Assembly (NCBI GenBank): GCA_905250025.1
Contig: CAJNOJ010000051.1
Span: forward strand, 99,121-163,120
Origin: Adineta ricciae
Lineage: Eukaryota > Rotifera > Eurotatoria > Adinetida > Adinetidae
Direction: 5' to 3'
DNA: 64,000 nucleotides
The notes below the pieces were generated by a model. The model saw nothing but the letters and a program-made list of their open reading frames with translations. It was not told the origin of the DNA and did no database searches. A program made the position numbers and the translations under genes. Numbering within the stretch: position 1 is the stretch's first letter; every line of letters begins with the position of its first letter. Shown here piece after piece: positions 1-14,306 of this stretch.

Positions 1-2
1 AT

Positions 3-1657
3 GGAAAACGAGTATCACTTTACGTTGGTCAATTGACTTGGGTATGTCATTTTATGAAAATAATGACGAGTTTGTGTATGCATGACTATTTCGCTATTTT
101 ACGCTTCTAGTGGACAACAGATGCTGATCTAGCTAATACAATTCATGAATTAGGCATCACCGATTTGCTTGAAGTTAAATTTCATGAAAATCGTGTCAAC
201 GGGCAATCAAAAGGGTAAAACTAAATATTTGTCTTTCACAAATGAATATGACCAAATGTGTATGTATTCTTTTGATAGGTTTGCCGTTGTTACCGTCGCT
301 TCAGAAGCATCATCTCGGATGATCTTAGAGAAGATACCTAAACGAGAAATTCATGGACAAAATCCAACTGTTTTGCCTTGTAATAAACAATCGCTCAGCT
401 TTTTTGAAGGCGTTACTCGTAAAGATGCACCAGTCGAACCTATGCCACCAATGGCTGCACCACCTCGTAGGTTTACATTTGAACACAACATTATTTTGTC
501 TTATTCAAATATCTTTCGTTTTCAGTTCGTCAAATGATGCGTCCACCAGTTGGACTTCCGTTACCGATGCCTCGTGGCGGTCATATGGATGGACCATACC
601 GTTTTCCACATCAAGGATCGATTATTTTGCCAGGAGCACCACCCGGCATGGCTCGTCCACCAATGCAAGTTGCGCTCGGTCCACGAGGTCATGTACCTGG
701 CAATCAATTAGTTCTGGGCCGAATGCCCGGTCCACCTCTATCCGGTGTTCATCCACAACAATCCGTTCTCGTTATGCAACGACCTGGTGTTCCACCAGGT
801 GTTAATGGACCCCCTCTAGTACGCCAACCGATGGCACCTGGTGCACCAGGTATATCCATTCGATAATAATATTATTCGTTTTGATGATTGAAATGTTGTT
901 TCTCTTTGTCTTCAGGTGTACCCGTCTCTTCTAGTTCTATGCCAGTTATGCCTGGTCAGCATCCGCCTGGATACTATCCAGGTCAACCAGGTCAAGGCGT
1001 AAGTACTTCATTCTTTTCGTGTTTACATTCTTTTTTTTTAATATCGATATAATTCTAGTCTCATCCACACGGTGTTCCAATGCCTGGTCAACCACATCCT
1101 GACCCCTACTATCGTGGTGTTGATGCTCGTTCTGATCCAGCAAATATGATGCCCATTAGTGAAGCTGAATTTCAAGAAATTATGGAACGAAACAAAACTG
1201 TTTCCAGTAGTGCAATTGCTCGAGCTGTTCAGGATGCGTCTGCTGGTTAGTCGATTCACTTGTACATATCAGCATCCATCGATTTCATTGATTTCTTTCA
1301 GGCGACTTTGCTACAGCTATTGAAACCTTAGTGACAGCAGTTTCATTGATCAAACAATCGAAAATCGCCAATGATGATCGATGTAAAATCTTAATCAGTT
1401 CTCTTCAAGACACACTCAAAGGCATTGAAGATAAATCCTACGGTCAACGGTACGTATCTATGTCTACGAATACAATGCCGATGAAACGAAATGATTTCTT
1501 AATTTTTAGAACACGCCATCGAAGTCGATCTGGATCACCACGTGAATCTTCACGTAAGAAGCATCGTCATCGTTCACGTAGTCCGCGTGATCGCAATGAA
1601 TATCGTCGTAATGAAGATTATGATGGCAAATATAGCCGTGAACATCGGCGACGTTGA
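3..1657 (+). CDS. CPSF6: Cleavage and polyadenylation specificity factor subunit 6 (3' part)
   Basis: Subunit of the nuclear CFIm complex, which binds UGUA elements in pre-mRNA and helps choose poly(A) sites. The 5' end lies outside the window. Exons read by eye: 3-41, 111-214, 279-466, 526-849, 916-998, 1059-1245, 1302-1449, 1510-1657. The first exons give the RRM (YVGQLTW, then a [16 protein letters not shown] stretch and [10 protein letters not shown]). A Pro/Gly/Met-rich middle follows. The C-terminal conserved block contains [12 protein letters not shown] and [20 protein letters not shown], then an RS/RD-rich tail ending in a stop at 1655-1657. These blocks match animal CPSF6 almost word for word. 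The donor at 467 rather than 471 was chosen because only it keeps the proline-rich frame. Introns are 51-69 bp. Confidence 0.93.
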
Positions 1658-2789
1658 AAAATTGAAAGCATCATTTTTTCATACTTCTCAACTAAATACA
1701 AACAAACATGCGATCTGGTAAGCTGTTCAATTAGTCATTTGTTTTTCATTCTCTGTGTTCAATTCTTTTTGAAATTTGTTTATTTTTTATGCTCTTCACT
1801 ATGTGTACGTGTATTCTTTCCTCTCACTGCCCTCTCTCATGTCAGCTATGAAATTCAGTGCAATCATTTTGATTCGACTTATGCTCACATGTCGATATGC
1901 ATATATATGTACATGCACATATATACACTAACAATCAACTATGTGTTTTTTCTATAACTTCTTTTCTGTTGCTGACGCAATGAGTCAAATATAGTCTCTG
2001 TTATTTTTTTTGCCCTTTGGAATACATCACTGTTTATACATATACATATATACATATACATATTGCATATATATTTTTTTTATAACTATACGTGAATCTC
2101 GTCATGATTGGAGCTCTACTCAATCCGCGCTGCAAGTGCACGATTTTGAACTTGTTGTTCTGTTTCTTCTTTTTTTGTCCCGAATATTTGATGATAAAAA
2201 ATAATAGTATTTGATTCGCTTGATCAATGTATACAGATAGTAACTTTTCTAAATAATGAATAAATAGTATCATTTATTTATGTGTTCATCTAAATAACCA
2301 TTTATCGAAACAAATGAAAAGTTGGCAATAGGAAAACTCATCCCTTTGAGGTGCAGACGAGCGACACGCAAACGATAACTTCTCTTCACACCTTAAACAC
2401 AGTAAGTGTGGTCTTTTTGAGAAAGTTTGATTTGAGATCAACCATACACTACACATTCGATTTGTTCATTGACTTTTATTCATATTGGTTTTGTTTTTCT
2501 TTTTTATGTTTTAGGTCAACGGTACCAAGTGAATCCTGACCACCCGTTTTGTCTTTTTCTTTGTTGTACAAACTTCTTCATTTTGTTTGCTTGTCGATTT
2601 CTTTTCGTCTCTACTGCACTACTCATCTTGCTGTTTCATGTTTTCTACGTTTGTGTTCGTGTACGAATATGAAAAGAAATATAAAAAGTGATTTACTCTT
2701 ACAGAAAATATTCATTTATTTCAAAGACATCTATATATACATGAATGAGACGTTAACAACATTGAATATAGAATGCTGTTCGCTTTTCT
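1658..2789. other. Intergenic / 3' UTR region between convergent genes
   Basis: Space between the 3' ends of CPSF6 and the minus-strand GPCR. It holds T-rich tracts and AT/TAC simple repeats near 1895-1930 and 2035-2075. No convincing coding sequence was found. Confidence 0.6.
2035..2090. repeat. TA/TACA simple repeat followed by T tract
   Basis: Short alternating tatacatata-type array running into an eight-base T tract, in noncoding DNA. Probably a neutral microsatellite. Confidence 0.55.
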
Positions 2790-3834
2790 TCACTTCGTGG
2801 GAAAGACACGTCGAGAGACAGAAAATATACTGTTGTATGATGGACGTTGTACGCCGGTTCGGAACCATAGATGTTGAAAAATAGCTCGAAGTTCGTCGCG
2901 AAAAACGCGCGCCGTGATTGTGTAAACGAGACACGTTGACCCGATGTTCAGAAATGTCAACAGGCGAAAACAAATCGAGAGAAGATTCTCTAAATTTCTC
3001 CTTGTTGTCGTTTTCTCGTTCGAGGCAGTTATTCCAATATAGACATTCCATGCTGCCAATGGCATCGTTAGTATAACGAATGAAATGACCTGAAAGATAA
3101 ATTTGAATTTGGATCAAAGTTATTCGGATTATTTGAAATACCTGCACAAGAAGCATCCGAAGTAATTGTGCATTCAATGTTAACTGTTGTCGTTGTGATG
3201 AAAGCATCATACCATTTCTTTGAACAACTATTGCGACTATCTTCTTAGTTTTTCGTACATTATAAATCGTTAGAACGGCAAAAGTAACATAGAGAATCGG
3301 TGTCATAAATGCATAGACAACGACATAGTAAACATAGAAGAATAGAAGGAAGTTATATGTAGTATAACTGCATTGATTTGTTTGAACCCAATCCATATAG
3401 AAAAGAATATGTATATGCATAAGAAAGCAAAATAAAGGTACAAGTACGACCAACCATTTCGCCGTGTTTATATGGCTGAAGCGGCGAATAATTGCTCGTT
3501 TATGCGTTGAACAATACCGATCGATGCATGCGAGAAGGATAAACCAGGAAGCTAGAAATAGTGTTGAATAATAAGTGAACGGTAAGACCTTACATAGTAT
3601 ACGCGACTTTGCTGTTAAGGAATAGTTAAAACCTGAACTCAGTACGAAATAGAATATGCCGGCGAAAATGCAAATTGTATTGCTGATACTCGATCCAATT
3701 AAGTAGAGCGAACAAGTGTTCTTTCGTAGTTTTGGCCGAGTGAGTACTATGACACTCAAAACGTTGCTAACTTGGCCGAAGACAAAAACGGTTAACATCG
3801 GCCATTTTCGAAGTTCAGTCGTCCAGGCGTTCAT
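2790..3834 (-). CDS. Rhodopsin-like orphan GPCR
   Basis: Predicted seven-transmembrane receptor of 330 residues in two exons: 3834-3142 and 3089-2790, with a 52-bp intron in phase 0. Visible segments: TM1 around FGQVSNVLSVIVL, TM3 followed by IDRYCS (a DRY-type motif), TM5 with FAVLTIYNVRK, TM6 around ISFVILTMPLAAW, and TM7 around FLNIGSTCLVYTI, which is a loose version of NPxxY. The start is the first ATG of the open frame. The general look is that of the peptide-receptor-like class A GPCRs that are numerous in rotifers. I cannot assign a ligand. The reading frame without splicing runs on into nonsense after the intron, which supports the two-exon model. Confidence 0.8.
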
Positions 3835-4358
3835 CTGCTAACTTAGAAAAGAAGAAAATGAGTGCGAATCTTCAAAGGTAATCTGATCGTTTGGAGAAAA
3901 AAAACTTTTGACGTTAATGAACTTCTCAAAAGATTATAGTGCATGAACGTGTGTAAAAGTACAAATCAAATCTTTTCTCGATAGAATATTCGAATAGTGC
4001 ATATGGAACGATGGACATGATGAAACTATTTGTTATTATTTGAATGGAAAACTTTTCGTTACGAAAAAGATTTGGAGTTTCGTATGTATTTGAACTAACT
4101 CCGATAAAATGCTATTTTAAGAAAACACTATTCGTAAAAGAAGCTTATCTTGATGCATGATTTTACTTAACACGAGCAAACAATTAACGGTTATTTTCGT
4201 CTACCAGGACAATGTAGAACAAAAGTCAAAATATCTACAAACAAATTTCATCTTGAAACCAGAATGCTTGAGCAAAGTGGGAAAATTTTATGATGCATTC
4301 TTATGAACGCGCCTAATATTCATAAAGTTAACTCTAAGTTAAACTTCAATTCTATTGA
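3835..4358. other. Intergenic region between divergent genes
   Basis: 5' flanks of the minus-strand GPCR and the plus-strand lectin gene. No open frame or recognisable motif beyond AT-rich DNA. Confidence 0.5.
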
Positions 4359-5946
4359 ATGTTATCATCTTCGTATATGTTCTGTATCGCTCTGTACTCG
4401 GTTCTATTTTATCCAATAGCATTCGGTAAAATTGGAATGTTTCCGATGAAAATCTTCATTGATATCTTTAGCCTTAATTTACAATGATCAGTGTACAACA
4501 TCATGTGACTTGCCTGGCTTGGCCTGTATAAATAACCGGTGTATATGCGACTCGAAACAGAAATTGTTCTGGACTGGTGCGCGGTGTGATTCATGCCCAA
4601 CCCATTGGACAATGACTGGTTTGTATCCAATTAAGTTTGAAGTGAATTTGAATGAGTTCGTATGATAGAAACAGCGTGTATCGTTCTATATGACACTTTG
4701 ACGACTTGGAATGCGGCACAAGCAACGTGCAAAAGCGACAAAGCGAATTTAGTTAGCTTTCGCCATAAAGATATATTACCAATCATATTTGCGTTAACTC
4801 GTCGGGGCTTACTAGCTTCAAAGGATGATCTTCGTGTGTGGACAAGTGCTCATACTGACGATGTTGATAGTAAGTAAGAAGTTTGTGTATGTGAACCGGT
4901 GTGAACTATTTTAAACTCAAGATGATTAACTGATTCTCAGTTGCAAAATATCACTCGGTCGTTTTAGAGGGACAATATCAATGGTTAGATACCACTCAAA
5001 GCAATTTCGATTCGAAGAGCTCCTGGTGGTGTAAACAAGCTAACACCACATCAGGTTATTCGTATCTTTACAATGAACCGACAAAGTTCAATACTTTCAA
5101 CGAGCCGGAAGCATGTGTAGCTGTTTGGCGTGGTATCACTCAATCTGGGAATATAACATGTTTAGATGATCGGATTTGTTCACTATCATTTCCATTTCTC
5201 TGCGAAAAATGTACGCGTTCTTATTTATTCGACATTCAATTGATTTTCTTTTGATTTAGCTGAGTCAACAGCACAAGAACACCTTGGTCCTCCACGTATG
5301 TCGATTTTTCTATCTTTTAAAATTGTTCACCATTGCTATTCTTAGCTGTCATCAACAACAGTGGTTCCACTACTGATAGCAATGGTAATAGTAATGGGAC
5401 ATACATAGCTGATTCGAATACGACCAAGGCAATAATGCTAAGTAACTTTGATGTTTTGAATTCTGCAGCTGAAGGAGTTTGGGAAACATATGCCGATTGG
5501 TTGTTTTGATAACATCCCCTTTGAAAATGGAGATATTTTTCATCTGTTTACATCTCTTCTCTTAAAAAATCTGACTGTTATTTCGATGCAATATTGTCAT
5601 AGAGTTCTCTATTTTTCTTCGAAGAAAAACCTTCTAATATTATACCAATCATAATCATCATCGTCGTCGTTATATTGATCCTATTGAGTCTTCTTCTCTG
5701 TTGCACAATCTACTGGCTCAAGCGTCGCAAAACAGCTGTAAATCACATTCTGTCGCACCAGATCGAATCATGCATTTTATTATTTTCTAGGAGACTGTTC
5801 CAGTTCCAAAACAATCAATTCGATCCGAGAATACGAGAAGTGAAACGGTTGTTAGTGAAGTTCCCATGGTGAAAGCTGTGGACATCCTACCACAGAAAAA
5901 CAAACGTGCAGGCTATTCAAAACAACAATTCGATGAATTTGATTAG
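4359..5946 (+). CDS. C-type lectin-like single-pass membrane protein
   Basis: Predicted type I membrane receptor. Exons: 4359-4425, 4472-4618, 4669-4869, 4968-5210, 5260-5295, 5346-5384, 5625-5737, 5791-5946. A signal peptide (MLSSSYMFCIALYSV...) is followed by a short EGF-like Cys-rich stretch (CTTSCDLPGLACINNRCIC). A C-type lectin fold follows, with TWNAAQATCK at its start and CLDDRICSLSFPFLCEK at its end. Then come a Thr/Ser stalk, a transmembrane segment (IIPIIIIIIVVVILILL...) with a KRR stop-transfer, and a charged tail ending QFDEFD. An in-frame TAG at 5408 forces an intron starting at 5385 or 5391; the 240-bp intron chosen is the least certain junction, and a cassette exon near 5459 is possible. 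The ligand is unknown. Confidence 0.72.
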
Positions 5947-5979
5947 AACAACTATTGTTAATTTCTTTTCGCAAGAACA

Positions 5980-5985
5980 AATAAA
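5980..5985 (+). terminator. Poly(A) signal of the lectin gene
   Basis: AATAAA 34 bp after the stop codon. Confidence 0.55.
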
Positions 5986-6395
5986 TATATGTTATTCAAT
6001 CGTTACGAATCTCGTTCTATAAAAACGTTCAAGTAACCCATTTCTTGACAGAATCAAATGCATTGATCACGGTCGAGTATAGCTCGAATTGTTTTGAAAG
6101 AGATGGCGCATTGTTTCTTCAGTGAAATGAAAACATACCATTTTATTAATGCTTTATTTCTGAGCAATTAGACATAGTATAATGGCACATATAAGTGTGG
6201 TCTCTCGAAACATACGAGTGAAATATTATGTTCCTTTGCATTGTATAAGAACGTCGTTTGTACATGCGCATGTTGATGAATAGAAAGAGAAGAGAGAGAA
6301 TGAAAAAAACATTTCTCTCCTTCTCTTCTTTGGATGCTTCAATGAAAGACGTTCATTCATTCCACATGTTTCAAGCATTTGTGTAGTAGGATAGA
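5986..6395. other. Intergenic region
   Basis: AT-rich flank between two plus-strand genes, with a purine tract (agaaagagaagagagagaatg) near 6280. No gene seen. Confidence 0.5.
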
Positions 6396-7413
6396 ATGCT
6401 CTTACTCTTGACGATCATTGGTTTTCTTACGATATCATCATGCTGGTCGGAGATCTTTTCCAATAATCATCCAAAAAATCTTTCACAAGCGATTATCGTC
6501 GGTGTTAAAAAGTGTGGTACACGAGCTTTATTAAAATTTCTCTCGATCCATCCAGCCATTGCTGTCGCTTCGACTGAATTACACTTTTTCGATTCTTACA
6601 CTAACTTTCAACACGGTTTACAATGGTATCGGTATGTAAAGATTCTCATATTATCAAATGAACATCGTCAACAACGCAGAAGAGATTACCCTATCATGTT
6701 CTCGGCAGGAGGTTAATAAGGAAATTGATCAAAGAAGAAAAATTCTACGCGTCATTTCATTCGTGTTTACGATTTTATCATCATCACAGTATGATGTCTA
6801 ATATATCTTGTTTTTCAGAGCACAAATTCCGATCAATCGATCCTCTCAACATATAATTATCGAAAAAACTCCGTCTTATTTCATTAATAAATCGACGCCG
6901 TTACGTATCGCGCGATTATTACCTGACGCGCAGTTAATTATCATAATTCGAGATCCGATTACCCGTGCAATTAGTGATTATGTTCAATTAAGAAATCGCC
7001 ATCGCTTTTATCCCAGTTTTGACGATTGGATATCCTCGTCGAACTTCACTCAACGAACACCGGTGAAAATCGGTTGCTATGCGCAGTACCTTCGTCGATG
7101 GTTAAAATATTTCCCGCGTAATCAGATGCACTTTGTCGACGGAGAAAATCTCATTCATCGTCCATGGGAAGAACTTGAACATGTACAAACATTTTTGAAT
7201 CTACCTGTTCGCATTCATCGAGAAGACTTCTATTTCAATCCGAACAAATACGGATTTCCATGTCTTCGACAAACAAATGGTTGTCTGGGTTTAAACAAGG
7301 GTCGACGACATCCTGTCATCGCAAATCAAACTCGAAACAAATTGAACGACTTCTATTTGACTTGTAACGCCGAATTGAAACGACTTGCACAGATCGACTT
7401 TTCTTGGATTTAG
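6396..7413 (+). CDS. Heparan sulfate glucosamine 3-O-sulfotransferase
   Basis: Golgi enzyme that transfers sulfate from PAPS to the 3-OH of glucosamine in heparan sulfate. Exons 6396-6631 and 6819-7413 give 276 residues, slightly short for the HS3ST family. A short N-terminal hydrophobic segment (MLLLLTIIGFLTI) serves as signal or anchor. PAPS 5'-phosphate loop: IIVGVKKCGTRALL, where family members usually have KKGGTRAL. The expected glutamate follows in TELHFFD. Then IIEKTPSYF, and the 3'-phosphate site RDPITRAISDY. Near the end the conserved YFNPNKYGFPCL and CLGLNKGRRHP include the disulfide-forming cysteines. Closest in layout to HS3ST1/5-type short enzymes; the exact isoform cannot be fixed. 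Confidence 0.9.
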
Positions 7414-7988
7414 TCAGCAAAGGTGTGAAAATAAAAGGGACAGCCTACTCGTACCATCTGCGACTATCTATTTGTCATTAACAGCGGGTTGTCTCTTGCT
7501 CTTAGTAGCTCGCTTTAATTGAGAGTGTACACATGTCGATAGTCAAAGGAAATGTCTGCACGCGTGATGAGCTTAAGACATCGCATTTGTTCAACGCCCT
7601 CGAGCTACTTTTCCTAAAGCATTTGTTTGTTCAATCTGCATTGGAGTTGGCATGGCAAACGTAAGTTAACGAACGAAGATCTAACGTTTAATCGTCGTTC
7701 CTTTTTTCTAGATAATTAAAAAAAAGGCGAAACACATTATAATCAACGCTATTTTTGATATACAGAGAAAAAAAAACGAAGAAAACCAAATAATCAGAAT
7801 AGGATAAAACTACAGTAATATATATGTATACCACCGGGATCAAACAACAAAAACAATGAGAGGAGTTGTATGCTGCTGAGAAATGTATAAATATATGTCT
7901 ATCAACACACTTGATATGAACGAATAAGAAGAACACGAAAGCTAGTAAACTAGATATGTACACAATAAAAGAACGAGGCAATGCTACG
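7414..7988. other. 3' flanking region between convergent genes
   Basis: 3' UTRs of the sulfotransferase (an AATAAA near 7430) and KDM4. Open frames here have no coding character. Confidence 0.5.
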
Positions 7989-11146
<3,158 letters not shown>

Positions 11147-11149
11147 TAT

Positions 11150-11151
11150 CT
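11150..11151 (-). promoter_or_regulatory. Candidate spliced-leader acceptor upstream of KDM4
   Basis: Minus-strand AG after the pyrimidine-rich ttattatcttttacag, three bases (ATA) before the KDM4 start codon. No in-frame upstream coding exon was found in the 124 bp back to the CHFR stop. Confidence 0.45.
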
Positions 11152-11270
11152 GTAAAAGATAATAAAATTCAAATAAATGTGTATATCAGCACTTTTACTG
11201 TTAATAAATATTCGAGAAAAAGAAGATGCTTATAAAACACGAAAAAAAAATACACGCGGAACACCGAGAT

Positions 11271-13725
11271 TTAAAATTTCGTTTGATCACAGGCATGATT
11301 AAAATTTTGGGCGTGTTGTAGTTTGGTATGCTGAGTACGACACTCTCGACCGTAATAACAGTTATTACGATTACGCATTAGTGCAGGAGTGATATCGTCT
11401 TGTTTCATATGCACACGAAATTGATAAGCCAAGTCTTTGAACATTTTCAAACCACATTTATAACAGGTTATCTTTGAGGACGGAACTAAGGCATAGAAAA
11501 CACTTATTGTAGATGAGATCGCCGAGGATGACGTGTCTTACTAGCAGCATTACGATCGATACCGCGACAAGTGAATTCACCTCGATCGAGACGATCACAG
11601 CATTCAACAAGTAGATCACGCATTGTTTTTCGATTTGTTGTTAGGTAATCCTAGCGAAGAATGAATATGTAATCGATTCTATTCGAGTAGGTCAATTTAC
11701 TTGAACAATTTGTGATTCGACCGGATTTTCAATGATAAGATTAGTAAGGTGACGAGGAGAAAAATTGAAATCTACGCAAGAAGTCTTCATCTTCGATACG
11801 CAGAAAGAGAACAATACTACCTCTCAATCGATTTAAACAACCAAGACATCCATTTCGTTGACATTGTTGAAAATAAATATTACAAAAGAATTGATGACAC
11901 ACTTCACCTATTTCAAATAGAATGAAAGCATATTGAAAGAAAATTTGTAGAGAAACTACGAACAATGTTGATGTATATCAGCTTCATCTCGTCGATCTGG
12001 CATTGGTAGAAGACAACACTGGCAAAGAATATGATTTTGGTTTGGTGGACATTGAAAACCAGGCGTTGCTGCGTACGCTAAGCATAGAACTATAAAAGTC
12101 GATATAATTGCGTAATAGACGTACCTATGACACCTTGAGGACATTGTCGGCAAGCAAACCTTACATTAGCAACAGGGGGAGGAAGTGGTGGCGGAACAAA
12201 CACGGGAGCACTATACAGAGATATTTATGAGTTGTATTTTTTATATGAACGTATAGCTTACAATACAGGATAATGATTTCCATTATCATCATCATCATCG
12301 TCGTCGTCAGCGTCGTCCTCGTCTTCCACCTATAGTATTTCATCAAAATGTCTTATTTTCTTCAATGCAGAAAGTTTACTTCATCTTCTTCATTATCTTC
12401 ATCCTCATCTTCATCGTCACCGCCGTCATCATATTGAGTGTTATATAAATACATACCATCAGGACCGACCTATATTAACAAACGAATGTATGCGGATCTA
12501 TTCGAAATATGTTGTCAAAAACAAACCTCATGTTTATCATTTTTTAACCTTTTCGCTTTCTCAGTATCTTCATCTGGTTCTTTTGGTGCTGGTCGTTTGT
12601 TAGGATGTGCTTTCAGATAAGCGTCCAAGATTCCATTGATAACAAAATTTTTCTTCTTGCCGGTCACTTTAACGCGACACTTCGGACTAAATGAAACGTC
12701 TTGAATGTCTTGCAAAGACTCTCCATCAAACTATATACCATGTACGTTGCACTGCTTCCCATGATTCATAACAATCACTACAGAATGCATGAAGACACGG
12801 TTCGAGACTAACTGGATTTGTCATAATATCTTGGCAGCACACACATGTTAGAACGTCTTCCATGTCGTCACCAGCGTCCATAGCGAATTCTTGTTTTGGT
12901 TCTTTTTTTGTTGTCGTCGGCTTCATTTCAACATCTGAACTCGTATTTAATAGAATCGATAGATCAGTATTTTCTTGTGTAACTACATTTCAAAATAAGT
13001 TCTTACAAAATAAAGATTCATAATCACTTACGATTAGGAGATATTGGAGGGATTGATGGGTACGACATCATTTGCGTATCTAAGAAAGTGAAAGATACTC
13101 TAATGGAATTCAAGATCAACTATCTTCTTCGTACCTTCATCATGCAGACATAATTCTTTATCTGTCTGTTCCTCTATTGCATTTATGACTAGTAAATCGA
13201 CTTGAAAGGCAACATCTATGAAATGCAGATCGTTTAATTGAGAATAGTAGTTGATTTCAAAATGTGCCGACTAACTTGATTCTATATCATCTTTTCGGAA
13301 CACTAGATGAACAGTATCATTCGTGTGAAGTTCTACACGCTAAATATCGACAAATCTTCAGTTATTTTCTTTCTAGAACATCTTCACTTACAGGATCACT
13401 TTTTGTTACTTTAGTCGATCGATTAATTAATGTTCCATTCGAACTCGTATCGCGTAGATACAGATGACCATGATCATATTCAAAAACACAGTGCGAAGAC
13501 GAAACATATCGATTATTTGCAATAGATAAATCATTCGCTAGAAGGAAAAAAAAATACTCGAATTACTTTCATCTTTATCAGTCATTGATCAATTCTATCT
13601 TTCATATTGAGCTTTTATTTACTTTCAGCACGACCAATCTTAAATTGATCTTTGTATACTGATATGATATTGTGATTGTTCAGATTTTTCAAGCGATACA
13701 GTACAGATATATCTATTGACGGCAT
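11271..13725 (-). CDS. CHFR: E3 ubiquitin ligase CHFR (FHA-RING-PBZ)
   Basis: Mitotic checkpoint ubiquitin ligase that binds poly(ADP-ribose). Fifteen exons: 13725-13623, 13537-13392, 13339-13276, 13215-13135, 13079-13032, 12982-12739, 12686-12527, 12469-12380, 12329-12262, 12210-12125, 12089-11964, 11907-11821, 11771-11701, 11650-11542, 11485-11271; 565 residues. The FHA domain is N-terminal (YKDQFKIGRAE, RYVSSSHCVFEY, LRDTSSNGTLINR). The RING domain around residues 193-240 has CVCCQDIMTNPVSLEPCLH, then CSDCYESW, and CPKCRV, the last created by splicing 12739 to 12686. An acidic Asp/Glu-rich insert follows. The C-terminal Cys-rich region (LCQCCLLPMPDRRDE, FFCNIYFQQCQRNGCLGC) ends in a PAR-binding zinc finger (CYYGRECRTQ...HAQNFNHACDQTKF). 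The domain order is the same as in vertebrate CHFR, but the protein is about 100 residues shorter. Confidence 0.93.
12276..12440. repeat. Coding GAT/GAC/GAA trinucleotide-rich tract in CHFR
   Basis: Two adjacent exons carry near-pure Asp/Glu codon runs (plus strand atcatc, cgtcgt, ttcatcttc). They encode an acidic linker and are a plausible slippage hotspot. Confidence 0.6.
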
Positions 13726-13727
13726 CT
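13726..13727 (-). promoter_or_regulatory. Candidate spliced-leader acceptor upstream of CHFR
   Basis: Minus-strand atatcttgtttcag lies directly against the start ATG, with zero spacing. No upstream coding exon is visible. Confidence 0.45.
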
Positions 13728-14306
13728 GAAACAAGATATCATTGGTAGTGAGTCGACCTTCGAGTGTAGTGATGCACTTGCGGTCAAGATAATCTACATG
13801 ATGTTTTCTATTCTCGCTCTTGTCTATGGTTAGATGTCATCAGATCGCTTCTTACCTCGCTGTAGACTGAGTAAGAAAGGAAAAGAAGAAAAGGATCATA
13901 TAAGAAAAGCAAAAGAAATAACAACATACCGGCGCAATAACAAAATAAACAATGCCATTCGATTGACGTAATCAATGGACCAATCACATACATCTTGAGA
14001 AATTTCACCGCAAATGCGTTATTACATTCATATCTATAAAAAGTTTCAAGTATGAAATGGGAGTATTTTATTGAATTCGATGAGAGACATCTATATTCGT
14101 TCGAATAGGTTTGTTTAACTAACCAATAGAAAACACAAAACGATACATATATACATGCGCGTACTGATTGAAAGAATCTGGAATAAACTATGGCGCAGAT
14201 CTCGGTAGATTTCATGCCTTTAAGGACAGGGAAATGTTTTAGACCAATAAGTCTGATATGATCATATTTTGAACAGTATCTTCTTCTGGTAGATATTCTA
14301 AAAACG
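13728..14306. other. Divergent intergenic region CHFR / NDUFAF4
   Basis: 5' flanks of two divergent genes. A 135-codon minus-strand open frame here (13808-14215) is rich in Cys, Tyr and Phe but has no coding signature and is not annotated. Confidence 0.5.

Noticed and set aside
2090-2530. Pieces resembling the CPSF6 C-terminus (CGTGAATCTCGT, GGTCAACGGTAC), possibly an alternative last exon
   Set aside because: Matches are short, and the flanking frames close quickly; chance similarity cannot be excluded.
5385-5624. In-frame TAG at 5408 in the lectin gene, suggesting a truncated protein
   Set aside because: Phase-1 donors at 5385 and 5391 pair with a good acceptor at 5624 and restore the frame into a clear membrane helix.
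12686-12760. Apparent frameshift and missing cysteine in the CHFR RING domain
   Set aside because: A 52-bp GT-AG intron (12738-12687) resolves it: splicing creates CPKCRV with a Cys codon across the junction, so the RING is intact.
13808-14215. 135-codon minus-strand ORF between CHFR and NDUFAF4
   Set aside because: Composition (many Phe, Tyr, Cys, Leu codons from T-rich DNA), no splice context and no motif; probably a chance frame.
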